A stretch of DNA of 64,000 nucleotides from Mycobacterium aquaticum. GTDB taxonomy: Bacteria > Actinomycetota > Actinomycetes > Mycobacteriales > Mycobacteriaceae. The notes under the pieces were generated by a model. That model ran no database searches. It was given only the letters and a program-made list of their open reading frames with translations, and had not been told where the DNA came from. The translations under genes were made by a program, and so were the position numbers. Below, piece by piece: positions 49,559 to 58,795 of this stretch (positions are counted from its first letter, which is position 1; each line of letters opens with the position of its first letter). The DNA is taken from assembly GCF_002086485.1 (NCBI RefSeq), contig NZ_MVHF01000011.1:100657-164656 (forward strand), written 5' to 3'.

Positions 49559-50605
49559 ATGCGATACACCACCTTCGGCGCGCGTACCGGTCTACGCGTC
49601 TCTGAACTCGCGCTCGGGACCGCCAATTTCGGCACCTCGTGGCCCACCGGGGCCAGCTTTGCGGACGCCAAGACCATTTTCACCATCTATGCCGAAGCCG
49701 GCGGCATCTTCATCGACACCGCCGATGTCTACCAGTTCGGGCAGGCCGAAACCTACCTCGCCGACCTACTCGGCGACGAACGCGACAACTTCGTGCTGGC
49801 AAGCAAATTCACCCAGGGAGACCGCCCCAATCCTGGAGTGCTGCGCACCGGCAACAGCCGCAAGACCATCATCAGCGCCGTGGAAGCCTCCCTGCGCCGA
49901 CTGCGCACCGATCGCCTGGACCTCTACTGGGTGCACTGGCCCGACTTCGTGACCCCGATCGACGAGATCATCGAGACCCTCAGTCTGCTCATCACGACCG
50001 GCAAGATCCTGCACGCGGGATTCTGCAACTTCCCCGCCTGGCGCGTCGCCCACGCGGTCGCCCTCAGTGCCCGCAGCGCCGACATCATCGCCATCCAAAC
50101 CGAGTACAGCCTCGCCGAACGCAGCGCCGACCGCGAACTGCTGCCCATGGCCGACGCTCTGCACCTGGGGGTTGCTCTCTACTCACCGTTGGGTGGAGGA
50201 CTCCTCACCGGCAAATACCGCCACAGCAGCGAAGGACGCTTGAGCACGCTGGGCTCGGTGATCCAGCGCGAAGACAGCGACCAGAAGAGCGCGGTGGTCG
50301 ATGCCGTCGTTGCCCTGGCCACCGACCTCGGGTGCTCACCGGCCCAGGTGGCCATGGCCTGGGAACTCGAACATGCCCGCCGAGCCGCCACCGCCGTCGT
50401 GCCCATCATCGGCCCGCGCACCCCCGCTCAGCTCGACGACTACCTCGGCGGCCTGCACGTCACCCTCGACGACGCCCAGTTCGCGCACCTCTCGGCGGTC
50501 AGCGCCCCGCACCTGGGCGCACCGCATGACCAGGCCGCCGCCAGCGCCGACGCCAACCGTGGCAGCACCGCAGACCAGTTCCTCCTCGGCGCCCCGCAGC
50601 CCTGA
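49559..50605 (+). CDS. Aldo/keto reductase
   Basis: The 348-residue TIM-barrel enzyme has the AKR tetrad: Asp and Tyr in FIDTADVYQFG, Lys in VLASKFTQG and His in LYWVHWPDF. TEYSLAERSADRELLP and IIGPRTPAQLDDYL are also family-typical. It reduces carbonyls with NADPH; the substrate is unknown. The gene starts 72 bp after the AraC-type regulator in the same direction and is probably controlled by it. ACGGAAAG precedes the ATG. Confidence 0.9.
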   Translation: MRYTTFGARTGLRVSELALGTANFGTSWPTGASFADAKTIFTIYAEAGGIFIDTADVYQFGQAETYLADLLGDERDNFVLASKFTQGDRPNPGVLRTGNSRKTIISAVEASLRRLRTDRLDLYWVHWPDFVTPIDEIIETLSLLITTGKILHAGFCNFPAWRVAHAVALSARSADIIAIQTEYSLAERSADRELLPMADALHLGVALYSPLGGGLLTGKYRHSSEGRLSTLGSVIQREDSDQKSAVVDAVVALATDLGCSPAQVAMAWELEHARRAATAVVPIIGPRTPAQLDDYLGGLHVTLDDAQFAHLSAVSAPHLGAPHDQAAASADANRGSTADQFLLGAPQP

Positions 50606-50709
50606 AAACTCCGGCGACCAGATGTTGACACACCGTGGCCATCTGCGCTCTAGCGTCACCGACCCGCCGTTGTGCAGGGTGATCCCATGACACGCAGGAA
50701 CCCGACTCG

Positions 50710-51390
50710 ATGACCGACGACGCACCCTCAGCGGCAACATGGAGCTTCCCTGACTCCGAGATCAGCACCGCCGCACTGACACTCATGCTGCAGATCTCTC
50801 CGGAGTTCATCGCCAACCACAACCAACGCAGCTACGTCTTCGCCCGAGAACTGGCCGCGGCTAAAGGCCTGCGCGCCGGCGCCGACTATGACGACGAACT
50901 GGTCTTTCTGGCCTGCATCCTGCACGACCTCGGCGTCACCGACTACGGCAAAGGCACCCAGCGCTTCGAAGTCGACGGCGCCGACGCCGCCGCGCGGTTC
51001 CTGCGCGACCACGCCCTGCCCGAGTCGGACATCACCACCGTGTGGCAATCGATCGCCTTGCACACCAGCCTCGGGCTGGCTCACCGGTTCGGGGCCGACC
51101 AAGCCATCACCCACTGGGGCATCTCCGTCGATGTCGACGGCCGCGAAAAAGACTTCCTGGCAGACGGTTTCGCCGACCGGGTGCACGCCGCCTGGCCACG
51201 CCACGACCTGCCCTACGCGATGGCCGACCTGATCGCCGCCGACATCGCCACCACTCCGAGCAAGGGGCCGCCCTTCACCTTTCCCGGCCACGTCGCCGAG
51301 CTGCTCAACGGACCCGTCCCGTCGTTCTTCGACGTCGCGGCCCACAACGGCTGGAACGACCAGCCCACAGCTCAGACTCCGCAGCCCTAG
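50710..51390 (+). CDS. HD-domain protein, cyanamide hydratase-like
   Basis: The 226-residue protein has an HD metal-binding core: His in NHNQRSYVFA and the HD pair in ACILHDLGV. A later His in SIALHTSLG is a further ligand, and KGPPFTFPGH lies near the C terminus. The arrangement resembles the Ddi2/cyanamide-hydratase branch. The true reaction is unknown; nucleotide or urea-type hydrolysis is possible. It follows the aldo/keto reductase by 104 bp. Confidence 0.78.
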   Translation: MTDDAPSAATWSFPDSEISTAALTLMLQISPEFIANHNQRSYVFARELAAAKGLRAGADYDDELVFLACILHDLGVTDYGKGTQRFEVDGADAAARFLRDHALPESDITTVWQSIALHTSLGLAHRFGADQAITHWGISVDVDGREKDFLADGFADRVHAAWPRHDLPYAMADLIAADIATTPSKGPPFTFPGHVAELLNGPVPSFFDVAAHNGWNDQPTAQTPQP

Positions 51391-51477
51391 CGTCGTCGGC
51401 ACCCACGAAACGTCAGCTATCTCGGTTGCAGGCGCCCGCACTGCCATTGGGACCACCCTGTACCCACTATATTCCCT

Positions 51478-51495
51478 TGCATCTATATAGATGCA
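51478..51495. promoter_or_regulatory. Perfect 18-bp palindrome, putative ArsR operator
   Basis: TGCATCTATATAGATGCA is identical on both strands. It ends 16 bp before the ArsR ATG, where it would overlap the promoter. Similar dyads with an AT-rich centre are typical operators of the ArsR/AHSA1-linked regulators. It is the only long perfect palindrome noticed in the window besides terminator-like GC stems. Confidence 0.7.
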
Positions 51496-51511
51496 GTGCA
51501 ATACTCGACGC

Positions 51512-51829
51512 ATGGACGTCTTCGAGGCCGTCGCCGAACCCAGCAGGCGCGCCCTACTCGACGCGCTCACCGACGGTGAGCGCACTGCCGGTGAGCTGGT
51601 CGCCACACTGCCCGGGCTGACCCAGCCGACCGTGTCGCGACACCTCAGGGTGCTGCGTGAGGTCGGCCTGGTCGAGGTCCGGCCCGATGCGCAGCGGCGT
51701 ATCTACGCGTTGCGCGCCGACGGCCTGGTGCAGATCGACGCGTGGATCGAGCGGTACCGCCGCTACTGGACCAACCATCTCGATTCCCTCGAAGCCCACC
51801 TCAAAAAGACCCACAAGGAGACCAAATGA
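51512..51829 (+). CDS. ArsR family transcriptional regulator
   Basis: The 105-residue protein is a winged HTH with EPSRRALLDALTDGERTAGELV and LTQPTVSRHLRVLREVGLVEV. No metal-binding Cys cluster is visible, so it is of the non-metal SRPBCC-linked type. The stop overlaps the ATG of the AHSA1 gene (ATGA). It probably represses its own operon through the 18-bp palindrome at 51478-51495. Confidence 0.93.
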   Translation: MDVFEAVAEPSRRALLDALTDGERTAGELVATLPGLTQPTVSRHLRVLREVGLVEVRPDAQRRIYALRADGLVQIDAWIERYRRYWTNHLDSLEAHLKKTHKETK

Positions 51830-52344
51830 CCGCCCGTGAAGGAAAACTCACGATCGAGGGCGACCGGGCCGCGCTGAACTTCGAACGGCGCCTGCCCTAT
51901 CCGGTCGAGACAGTGTGGGCCGCGATCACCGAACCGGAGCAGCGCAACCAATGGATGGGAGAAACGACGATCGACGCCAGGGAAGGCGGCACGATCGAGA
52001 TGATCCCGCACTCGCCACCGATCCCGCCGCAGCAGAAGAAGATGACCGGCCGGATCCGGGTGTGGGATCCGCCAAGGATTTTCGAGCACGAGTGGAATCA
52101 GGCCGTGCTGTCGGCCCCCGAAGCCGGCGTCGTGCGGTACGAACTCAGCCCGGACGGCGACGGCACACTGCTGCGGTTCAGCCACCGTGGGCTCACCGTC
52201 CGCGACGGCCACGGTTTCCATCCCGGTACCCACGCCTATTTGGATCGGCTGGAAGCTCACCTGGCAGGCAACGAACTCCCCGACTGGGGGCGGCGGTATC
52301 AGGAAGTGGCAGCCACGCTAGGGCACAAATGGGAAGGGAAATAG
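51826..52344 (+). CDS. SRPBCC (AHSA1-like) protein
   Basis: The 172-residue protein is a START-like lipid or ligand-binding fold: LPYPVETVWAAITEPEQRNQWMG at the start and WDPPRIFEHEW further on. AHSA1 proteins without a chaperone domain commonly pair with ArsR regulators as here. The ligand is unknown. It is coupled to the arsR-like gene by ATGA and lies 2 bp before the flavodoxin gene. Confidence 0.9.
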   Translation: MTAREGKLTIEGDRAALNFERRLPYPVETVWAAITEPEQRNQWMGETTIDAREGGTIEMIPHSPPIPPQQKKMTGRIRVWDPPRIFEHEWNQAVLSAPEAGVVRYELSPDGDGTLLRFSHRGLTVRDGHGFHPGTHAYLDRLEAHLAGNELPDWGRRYQEVAATLGHKWEGK

Positions 52345-52346
52345 TC

Positions 52347-52994
52347 ATGTCTCACAACGGTTCCGATGTCGCGGCGCCCACAGTGGCGGTCGTATACCAC
52401 TCGGGTTTCGGGCACACCGAAACCCTCGCCCGCGCGGTGGCGGCCGGTGCGGCCGAAGCCGGAGGCGACGTCAGCCTCGTCGCGGTCGGCACCATCACCG
52501 AGGCCCAGTGGGACCTCCTCGACAATGTCGACGCCATGATCTTCGGTACCCCCACCTACATGGGCAACGTGTCGGCCGGGTTCCAGGCGTTCGCCGAGAA
52601 GACCGGACGGCGGTGCGTCGACGGCGCCTGGCGCGACAAGGTCGCGGCCGGGTTCACCAACTCCGGAGGCAAGAGCGGCGACAAGCTGAACACACTCAGT
52701 TCCCTGGCGGTCTTCGCCGCCCAGCACCACATGCATTGGGTGAACCTGGGTTTGGGCCCCGGCTGGAATACCTCGTTCAGCAGCGAAGCCGATCTCAATC
52801 GGCTCGGCTTCTTCTTGGGCGCAGGCGCTCAGACCAACGTGGACGCCAACTCCGACCAGGTGCATCCCTCCGATGCGCAGACCTGCCGTCATCTCGGCGC
52901 GCGCGTCGCACAGGTGACCCGTCAATTGAACATCGGCCGCAGCCTCAGTCCAGCGGCTGCAAGTCCTGCAGGAGCGTCGGCACCAGCTCACTGA
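52347..52994 (+). CDS. Flavodoxin-like NAD(P)H:quinone oxidoreductase
   Basis: The 215-residue protein has the WrbA-type FMN site AVVYHSGFGHTETLARAV. FGTPTYMGNVSAGFQAF and FTNSGGKSGDKLNTL are the further FMN and oligomer segments. It probably reduces quinones. GGAAGG lies upstream of the ATG. The last 50 nt, an Ala/Ser/Pro-rich tail, are antisense to the 3' end of the FAD oxidoreductase gene. Confidence 0.88.
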   Translation: MSHNGSDVAAPTVAVVYHSGFGHTETLARAVAAGAAEAGGDVSLVAVGTITEAQWDLLDNVDAMIFGTPTYMGNVSAGFQAFAEKTGRRCVDGAWRDKVAAGFTNSGGKSGDKLNTLSSLAVFAAQHHMHWVNLGLGPGWNTSFSSEADLNRLGFFLGAGAQTNVDANSDQVHPSDAQTCRHLGARVAQVTRQLNIGRSLSPAAASPAGASAPAH

Positions 52995-54321
52995 CCGTCG
53001 GGTGGATGTGCATGGTGCGCGATATGGCGGTGTAGGGCAGTTTGGCGGTCATGATGTCGAGGATGCTGTGGATGACCTCATCGCCGCCGACCCCGAGGAT
53101 GGCGGCACCGAGGATCTCCTCGGTCTCGGCGTCGACCACCACTTTCATGAAGCCCTGCGTCTCCCCTTTTTCCACCGCGCGACCCACCCGGGTCATCGGG
53201 CGTTTGGCCACCAACGCTTTTCGTCCCGATGCCCGCACCTGGTCGACGGTCAGGCCGGCCCGGCCCAGCGGCGGATCGATGAACAGCGCATAGGTGGGGA
53301 CGCGATCGCTGACCCGGCGCGGATCGTGGTCGAGCAGATTGGCCGCCACGATCTCGTAGTCGTTGTACGAGGTATGGGTGAAGGCCCCCTTGCCGTTGCA
53401 ATCCCCCATCGCCCAGATGTGCTCGGCGCTGGTGCGCAGCTGGTCGTCCACCACGATGTAGCCGCGCTTGTCGGTCTGCACACCGGCGTTCTCCAGGCCG
53501 AGATCGTCGGTGTTGGGCACCCGGCCGACTGCCACCAGTAGGTGCGTTCCCGCAATCGCCGCGGCTCCGTCGGCCGGTACCACCTCGAAGCCGTTGTCCC
53601 GCTTGGTAAACCGGATGCCGGTGGCATTGAGCACGATGTCGATGCCCTCGGCGTGGAGGATGTCCTTGATCGCGGCCGAGACATCCTCGTCCTCACGGGA
53701 AGTCAGCCGCGGCCCGCGCTCGACGATGGTAACCCTGGCCCCGAAGCGCCGGTACATCTGGGCGAACTCGAGAGCGATGTAGCTGCCGCCGATGATGACG
53801 AGGTGCTCGGGCACCGAATCCAGTTCCAGGATCCCGACATTGGTCAGATAGTCGATGCCGGCCAGGCCCGGAAAGTCGGGAGCCACGGCGCGGCCGCCCA
53901 CATTGAGGAAGATCCGATCCGCACGCAGCAGCCGGCCTTCGACCTCCATGGTGTGTTGATCGACGAACCGCGCGTGGCCCCGGATGAGCGACGCCCCGTC
54001 CATGTCCTGCAACCAGGCCTCCACGCCGTGCCGGTCGTCCTCGATGATGCCGTCCTTGCGGGCCTTCACCTTGACCATGTCGACGGCCACTTCGCCTGTG
54101 CTGACACCATATTCGGCGCCCCGGCGGGCGATGTGCGCGGCATGGGCACTGGCCACCAAGGTCTTGGTGGGGATACAACCCGTGTTCACACACGTACCGC
54201 CCACGAGCTTGCGCTCGATCACGGCGACGGTGCTGCCTGCGGCGGTGAGTCGCCCGGCCAGCGACGGGCCGGCCTGCCCGGCACCAACGATGATGGCGTC
54301 GAACCGCTCTGGCTCGGCCAT
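52945..54321 (-). CDS. FAD-dependent pyridine nucleotide-disulfide oxidoreductase
   Basis: The 458-residue protein has an FAD site (AIIVGAGQAGPSLAGRL), a redox disulfide Cys44/Cys49 in GGTCVNTGCIPTKT, an NAD site (VIIGGSYIALEFAQM) and the C-terminal dimer domain with HPTVSE (His440-Glu445). It is mercuric-reductase-like but lacks the HMA domain and the C-terminal Cys pair that binds mercury. Mycothione reductase is excluded because of low resemblance to Mtr. Its substrate is unknown. It lies 2 bp after DUF4126 gene. Confidence 0.87.
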   Translation of the reverse strand: MAEPERFDAIIVGAGQAGPSLAGRLTAAGSTVAVIERKLVGGTCVNTGCIPTKTLVASAHAAHIARRGAEYGVSTGEVAVDMVKVKARKDGIIEDDRHGVEAWLQDMDGASLIRGHARFVDQHTMEVEGRLLRADRIFLNVGGRAVAPDFPGLAGIDYLTNVGILELDSVPEHLVIIGGSYIALEFAQMYRRFGARVTIVERGPRLTSREDEDVSAAIKDILHAEGIDIVLNATGIRFTKRDNGFEVVPADGAAAIAGTHLLVAVGRVPNTDDLGLENAGVQTDKRGYIVVDDQLRTSAEHIWAMGDCNGKGAFTHTSYNDYEIVAANLLDHDPRRVSDRVPTYALFIDPPLGRAGLTVDQVRASGRKALVAKRPMTRVGRAVEKGETQGFMKVVVDAETEEILGAAILGVGGDEVIHSILDIMTAKLPYTAISRTMHIHPTVSELVPTLLQDLQPLD

Positions 54322-54323
54322 GG

Positions 54324-54806
54324 CTATACCACCGCGGTGAGCGCCGCGACTGCGAAGCCACCCGCCACCGCGACGACATCCTCCACGAGGGCGACCGGCA
54401 GATCGCGACCGCCGGTAGCGGCGACCAGGCGGGTGCGGGCCTCGTAGCCGCCCAGCGTTCCCAGCACCGCACCGATCATGCCCGCCCCGAGCCCACCGAA
54501 CGTGTGCCCCCAGGCCGTACCGATCACCGCGCCGGCGAACGCTCCGACGATCAGCCTCGCGAGGAACTGGACCGGGGTCTTACGACTCGGCGTCTTGGGG
54601 AGCTGATCGGTAATGAGCTCGACCACAAGGAGAATGGTCAATACCGTGACTGTGATCGGATGCGCCAGCCACTGCGCCCAGGTCCCGTCCAGATTGATCC
54701 AGCGCAGGAAGGCCGCCCACGCCAGCACAGCGGGCGGGGTCAACGCCCGCAATCCGGCCACCACCCCGATGAGCAGCGCCAGCAGCAGAACGAGGTAATG
54801 GGTCAT
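54324..54806 (-). CDS. DUF4126 family membrane protein
   Basis: The 160-residue protein has about four hydrophobic segments (around 4-30, 50-65, 85-115 and 135-158). ELITDQLPKTPSRKTPVQFLARL in the middle is the family signature. Its function is unknown. It corresponds to Rv2120c, next to hisG in M. tuberculosis, and so marks the return from the accessory region to core order. The FAD oxidoreductase starts 2 bp after its stop. Confidence 0.85.
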   Translation of the reverse strand: MTHYLVLLLALLIGVVAGLRALTPPAVLAWAAFLRWINLDGTWAQWLAHPITVTVLTILLVVELITDQLPKTPSRKTPVQFLARLIVGAFAGAVIGTAWGHTFGGLGAGMIGAVLGTLGGYEARTRLVAATGGRDLPVALVEDVVAVAGGFAVAALTAVV

Positions 54807-54846
54807 GCCCGGACGCTAACACGCACAGCGTCCGGGCACCGGGTGA

Positions 54847-55698
54847 TCAGAAGCGGCAGAACCTTATGTCAGACGCGAGAATCGCCTTGGCGCCGATAGC
54901 CGCGAGCTCGTCCATGATGGCGTTGACGTCGCGGCGCGGGACCAGGGCTCGCACGGCCGCCCATTCCGGATCGGCCAGCGGCGCAATGGTCGGCGATTCC
55001 AGACCAGGGGTGACCGCCATGGCGTCGTCCAAAACCGCACGCGGGCAGTCGTAGTCGAGCATCAGATACTGCTGGCCGAAGACCACGCCCTGCACTCGGG
55101 CAGTCAGCTGATCCCGCGCGGCCGCGTTCTCGGCCGAGGCACCGTCGCGTTCGATCAGCACCGCCTCCGAATCACACAGCGGCGCACCGAAGGCCACCAG
55201 ATCGTGCAGCCCCAGGGTGCGGCCCGAGCCCACCACGTCGGCGATGACGTCGGCGACGCCGAGCTGGATCGAGATCTCGACCGCGCCGTCGAGCCGGATC
55301 ACGGTGGCATCGATTCCCTGTGCCGTCAGGTCTTTGCGCACCAGGTTGGGAAACGACGTGGCGATGCGCTTGCCCGCCAGGTCCGCCGTCGTCCACTCCC
55401 GGCCCGCAGGCGCGGCGTAGCGAAAGGTGGAATTGCCGAAACCGAGCGACAACCGCTCACGCACCGGGGCATCGGAATCCGCGGCCAGGTCACGCCCGGT
55501 GATGCCGAGATCGAGCTGACCGGACCCGACATAGACGGCGATGTCCTTCGGTCGCAGGAAGAAGAACTCGACGTTGTTGTTGGGGTCGACGACCGTCAGG
55601 TCCTTGGGATCGCGCCGTCGACGGTAACCAGCCTCGGACAGGATCTCGGCGGCCGACTCGCTCAGGGCACCTTTGTTGGGAACAGCGACGCGCAGCAT
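54847..55698 (-). CDS. hisG: ATP phosphoribosyltransferase HisG (long form)
   Basis: The 283-residue protein is the long, hexameric HisG: catalytic lobes start [28 protein letters not shown] is the PRPP loop. The C-terminal ACT-like domain for histidine feedback includes [20 protein letters not shown]. It performs the first step of histidine synthesis. GTG at 55704 overlaps the hisE stop and is an alternative start two codons upstream. Confidence 0.96.
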   Translation of the reverse strand: MLRVAVPNKGALSESAAEILSEAGYRRRRDPKDLTVVDPNNNVEFFFLRPKDIAVYVGSGQLDLGITGRDLAADSDAPVRERLSLGFGNSTFRYAAPAGREWTTADLAGKRIATSFPNLVRKDLTAQGIDATVIRLDGAVEISIQLGVADVIADVVGSGRTLGLHDLVAFGAPLCDSEAVLIERDGASAENAAARDQLTARVQGVVFGQQYLMLDYDCPRAVLDDAMAVTPGLESPTIAPLADPEWAAVRALVPRRDVNAIMDELAAIGAKAILASDIRFCRF

Positions 55699-55700
55699 GC

Positions 55701-55982
55701 TCACAGCTTCCGGTAGACGTCGTCGAGGGTCAGGCCGCGGGCGAGCATCAGCACCTGCGTCCAGTACAGCAACTGGCTGACCTCCTCGGCCAGCGCCTCG
55801 TCGCTCTCATGCTCGGCGGCCAGCCACACCTCGCCGGCTTCCTCCAAGATCTTCTTGCCGAGCCCGTGCACCCCGGTGTCCAATGCCGCGACGGTGCCAC
55901 TGCCTGCGGGCCGGGTGCGGGCCTTCTCGCTGAGCTCAGCGAACAGGCCGTCGAAAGTCTTCACGGGCATGGATTGTTTCAT
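55701..55982 (-). CDS. hisE: Phosphoribosyl-ATP pyrophosphatase HisE
   Basis: The 93-residue all-helical MazG-like protein has [20 protein letters not shown], with the acidic Mg ligands, and [14 protein letters not shown]. It hydrolyses PR-ATP to PR-AMP, the second histidine step. It precedes hisG directly, with the stop overlapping the hisG GTG (GTGA). Length equals known mycobacterial HisE. Confidence 0.95.
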   Translation of the reverse strand: MKQSMPVKTFDGLFAELSEKARTRPAGSGTVAALDTGVHGLGKKILEEAGEVWLAAEHESDEALAEEVSQLLYWTQVLMLARGLTLDDVYRKL

Positions 55983-56096
55983 GGCCCGCCGGTAATCCTG
56001 CGTTGGCCCTGGTCACCCGAATGGTGCACGGCCGGGCATCGAAAACAGACCACTTTTGTGCACGGTAGGACGCCGAACCTGGGGTGCAATAGAGGG

Positions 56097-56549
56097 GTGA
56101 GCGATCCAGCCGACCGTCCTCTGCCGACGTACACCGCACGGGTGGCAGCGATCAGCGCGATCCTGGCGAAGCACCTGCCGCTCGACGGCCTGGTGCGGAA
56201 GAACCCGGTGGCCAACCCGCTCGCGCCGTACCCGTCCTTGATGGCGGCTTGGGGCCCGGACACCTCCGCAGCGGCGACGGTGACGATCTCTGTCCATCCC
56301 GTCGACGACTTTGCCGAAGAGGTCGCGCTGTTGCGGTCCACGGCGGGCGACATCGCCTACGAGGTGCCCTGCCGGGACCCCGGTACCTACGCGTTGGTCC
56401 AGAAAGACCCGGCGGCCGTGTGGGTCGTGGCGACCGGTTGCGAGGTCCGTATGAGTCACACCGGCATGGACCCGGCCACCCTGGTGGAGCCCGCGATGGA
56501 CGTCGCGATCAGCGTCGGGTGGACGGACTTCGTCGACGACACGCGTTAG
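56097..56549 (+). CDS. Hypothetical protein, no recognised family
   Basis: The 150-residue protein has no signal peptide or membrane helix. It starts with a helical segment (YTARVAAISAILAKHLPL), and later parts (AATVTISVHPVDDFAEEVALLR, AAVWVVATGCEVRMSHTG) look alpha/beta with one Cys. AGAGG precedes the GTG. The last 4 nt overlap the convergent sugar transporter. I cannot assign a function. Confidence 0.6.
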   Translation: MSDPADRPLPTYTARVAAISAILAKHLPLDGLVRKNPVANPLAPYPSLMAAWGPDTSAAATVTISVHPVDDFAEEVALLRSTAGDIAYEVPCRDPGTYALVQKDPAAVWVVATGCEVRMSHTGMDPATLVEPAMDVAISVGWTDFVDDTR

Positions 56550-58015
56550 GAGTTCACCGCGGGGTTGTGCTCGTGATGCGGGATTTCGCTCTGCATGTCC
56601 TCAAGATGTTTGCCCTTGGTCTCCTGCACCCAGCGCGACACGAACACGAACGAAAGCACCGCGCATACCGCGTAGAAGCCGTATGCGACACCGAGCGAGA
56701 AGGCGCCGAGCGCGGGGAACGACGCCGTGATCAGGCAGTTGGCGATCCACTGCGCGGCAGCGGCCAGCCCGAGGGCCGCGGCGCGGATGCGGTTCGGGAA
56801 CATCTCGCCGAGCAGCACCCAGACCACCGGTCCCCACGACATGCCGAACGCCACCACGAACAGGTTCGCCGCCACGAGTGCGATCCACAGCGGGGCTCCG
56901 GTCGGATGAGGCGCACCATCGACCACCGGAGCGGTGCCGAAGATCACCGCCATCGTGCCGAGGGTGACCGCCATACCGGCCGATCCGACCAACAGCAGCG
57001 GCTTGCGTCCGATCCTGTCGATCAGTGCGATCGCGACGAGCGTGGTCGCGATGTTGGTGACCGACGTGATCACCGTGATCTTGAATGCCTGGCTCTCGTC
57101 CAATCCTGCCGCCTGCCACAGAATGTTCGAGTAGTAGAAGATCACGTTGATGCCGACGAACTGCTGGAAGACCGACAGGCCCACGCCCACCCAGACGATG
57201 CCGTAGAGGCCACCGGTCGGCTTGCGCATATCCGCCCATGACGGTGGCTTCTCGGACTTGATCGACTCCTGGATGCGGGTGATCGTCAGCTCGAGGTTCT
57301 TCTCCCCCAGCAGCATCGTGAGCACTTTGCGGGCTTCTGGAATCCGGTACGTCGCAACGAGATAGCGTGGCGACTCGGGGATCGTGTAGGCGAGCACGCC
57401 GTAAAGGACGGCGGGCACGGCCATCATGACGAACATCCATCGCCAGGCCTCCATCCCCAGCCACAGTTCCTTGTCAGAACCGCCGGCGAGATGAGCCAAC
57501 AGCGCGTCGATGGCCAGCGATACGAAGATGCCGCTAACGATCGCCAACTGTTGCAATGAGCCCAGCCGCCCGCGGATCCGCGGCGGCGACGTCTCGGCGA
57601 TGTAAGCGGGCGCGATCACCGATGCCACGCCGACGCCGATGCCACCGATGACGCGGAATGCCCCGAACATCCAGACGTTGGCGGCCAGGCCGGTGCCGAA
57701 GGCGCTGATGAGGAACAGCACCGCGGCGATCTTCATCACCGAGAGCCTGCCGATCTTGTCGGCCAGCCGTCCTGCGACGAGCGCGCCGGCCGCAGCACCG
57801 ATCAGTGCCGCCGCGACGGCGATACCGGTGACGAGCTTGCTGATCTCGAACTGTTCTTCAACCGCCGAGACCGCGCCGTTGATCACGGCACTGTCATAGC
57901 CGAACAGCAGGCCACCGAGGGCGGCCACCGACGCGATGCGGACCACCCTGCCGCTGTGTTCGGATTCCTCGTAGTCGAGGCCCGACGTGGAATCGCCTAC
58001 CGGCCCGTGCGTCAT
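56546..58015 (-). CDS. Sugar porter family MFS transporter
   Basis: The 489-residue protein has twelve membrane segments and sugar-porter motifs. These are FGYDSAVINGA in helix 1, GRLADKIGR between helices 2 and 3, PESPRYLVA after helix 6, FQQFVGINVIFYYS in helix 7 and DRIGRKPLLL. It probably imports a hexose or polyol by proton symport. GGGAGGAC precedes the ATG. No metabolic partner is adjacent, except perhaps the HAD phosphatase 96 bp downstream of its other end. Confidence 0.9.
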   Translation of the reverse strand: MTHGPVGDSTSGLDYEESEHSGRVVRIASVAALGGLLFGYDSAVINGAVSAVEEQFEISKLVTGIAVAAALIGAAAGALVAGRLADKIGRLSVMKIAAVLFLISAFGTGLAANVWMFGAFRVIGGIGVGVASVIAPAYIAETSPPRIRGRLGSLQQLAIVSGIFVSLAIDALLAHLAGGSDKELWLGMEAWRWMFVMMAVPAVLYGVLAYTIPESPRYLVATYRIPEARKVLTMLLGEKNLELTITRIQESIKSEKPPSWADMRKPTGGLYGIVWVGVGLSVFQQFVGINVIFYYSNILWQAAGLDESQAFKITVITSVTNIATTLVAIALIDRIGRKPLLLVGSAGMAVTLGTMAVIFGTAPVVDGAPHPTGAPLWIALVAANLFVVAFGMSWGPVVWVLLGEMFPNRIRAAALGLAAAAQWIANCLITASFPALGAFSLGVAYGFYAVCAVLSFVFVSRWVQETKGKHLEDMQSEIPHHEHNPAVNS

Positions 58016-58111
58016 GACAGGTCCTCCCGCAGCGTCGCGTGATCTGTGCCACATCACAATCGCACAGTCGACCTGCCGATAGGGGCGAAATCCGTGCCGG
58101 TGATTGACGCG

Positions 58112-58795
58112 TCAGGCGCTGCGCTGACCGCGCTCGCTGTCCAGCTCGGCGTGGATCGTCTGAAGATCGGCCACGTCCAGCCGGCTCAGCGATTCGACGT
58201 GCTTGCGACGCGGCCCCTCGGGAACCGCCATGTCGTTGGGCACCACCAGTACGGGGCAGCCTGCGGCCTCGGCGGACGCGGTGCCGGTGACCGAATCCTC
58301 GATGGCCAAACAACGGCTCGCGGGCAACCCGAGCAGTTCGGCCGCACGCAGATACGGGTCGGGAGCCGGCTTGCCGCTCGGCACCTCGTCACCGCAAACC
58401 GTCACCGAAAAATAATGGTGGCCAATGCTTTTCAGAGCCCGCTCGGCGAGGTCGCGCCGGGTGTTGGTCACCAGCGCCATCGGGACACCCGCGGTGAGCA
58501 GGGCATCGAGCAGTTCCTGCGCACCGGGGCGCCACGGCAGGCCCTGCTCGAACAGATCACCTGTGTAGTCGTGCAGCCAGTCCGCCGACTCCGCCATCGC
58601 GGCCGGATCAGGGTCGAGTCCCATGTCGTCGTAGACGATCTGCATCACCGTCTCTGCCGAGCCACCCAGCGTCGACTCCCTCACCTCGGGAGTGAGCACG
58701 GCACCCATCCGCGCATAGAGCGCGTGCATCGAGACGTCCCAGAGTTTTTCGGAGTCGACCAGGGTGCCGTCCATGTCCCACAGCACCGCTTTCAC
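58112..58795 (-). CDS. HAD superfamily hydrolase (beta-phosphoglucomutase-like subfamily)
   Basis: The 227-residue protein has VLWDMDGTLVDSEKLW (motif I with nucleophile and acid Asp), VTNTRR (motif II), SGKPAPDPYL (Lys, motif III) and AIEDSVTG (motif IV). The cap between I and II is helical, type C1. The substrate is a phosphorylated small molecule, not identifiable. GTG at 58795 places motif I at the usual position. Confidence 0.9.
   Translation of the reverse strand: MKAVLWDMDGTLVDSEKLWDVSMHALYARMGAVLTPEVRESTLGGSAETVMQIVYDDMGLDPDPAAMAESADWLHDYTGDLFEQGLPWRPGAQELLDALLTAGVPMALVTNTRRDLAERALKSIGHHYFSVTVCGDEVPSGKPAPDPYLRAAELLGLPASRCLAIEDSVTGTASAEAAGCPVLVVPNDMAVPEGPRRKHVESLSRLDVADLQTIHAELDSERGQRSA

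Noticed and set aside
52945..54321. Mercuric reductase or mycothione reductase
   Set aside because: The HMA domain and C-terminal cysteine pair of MerA are missing and no mer regulator is near; mycothione reductase similarity appears low.
41359..54321. Integrated mobile element or prophage
   Set aside because: No integrase, transposase, phage structural gene, tRNA target or flanking direct repeat was found.
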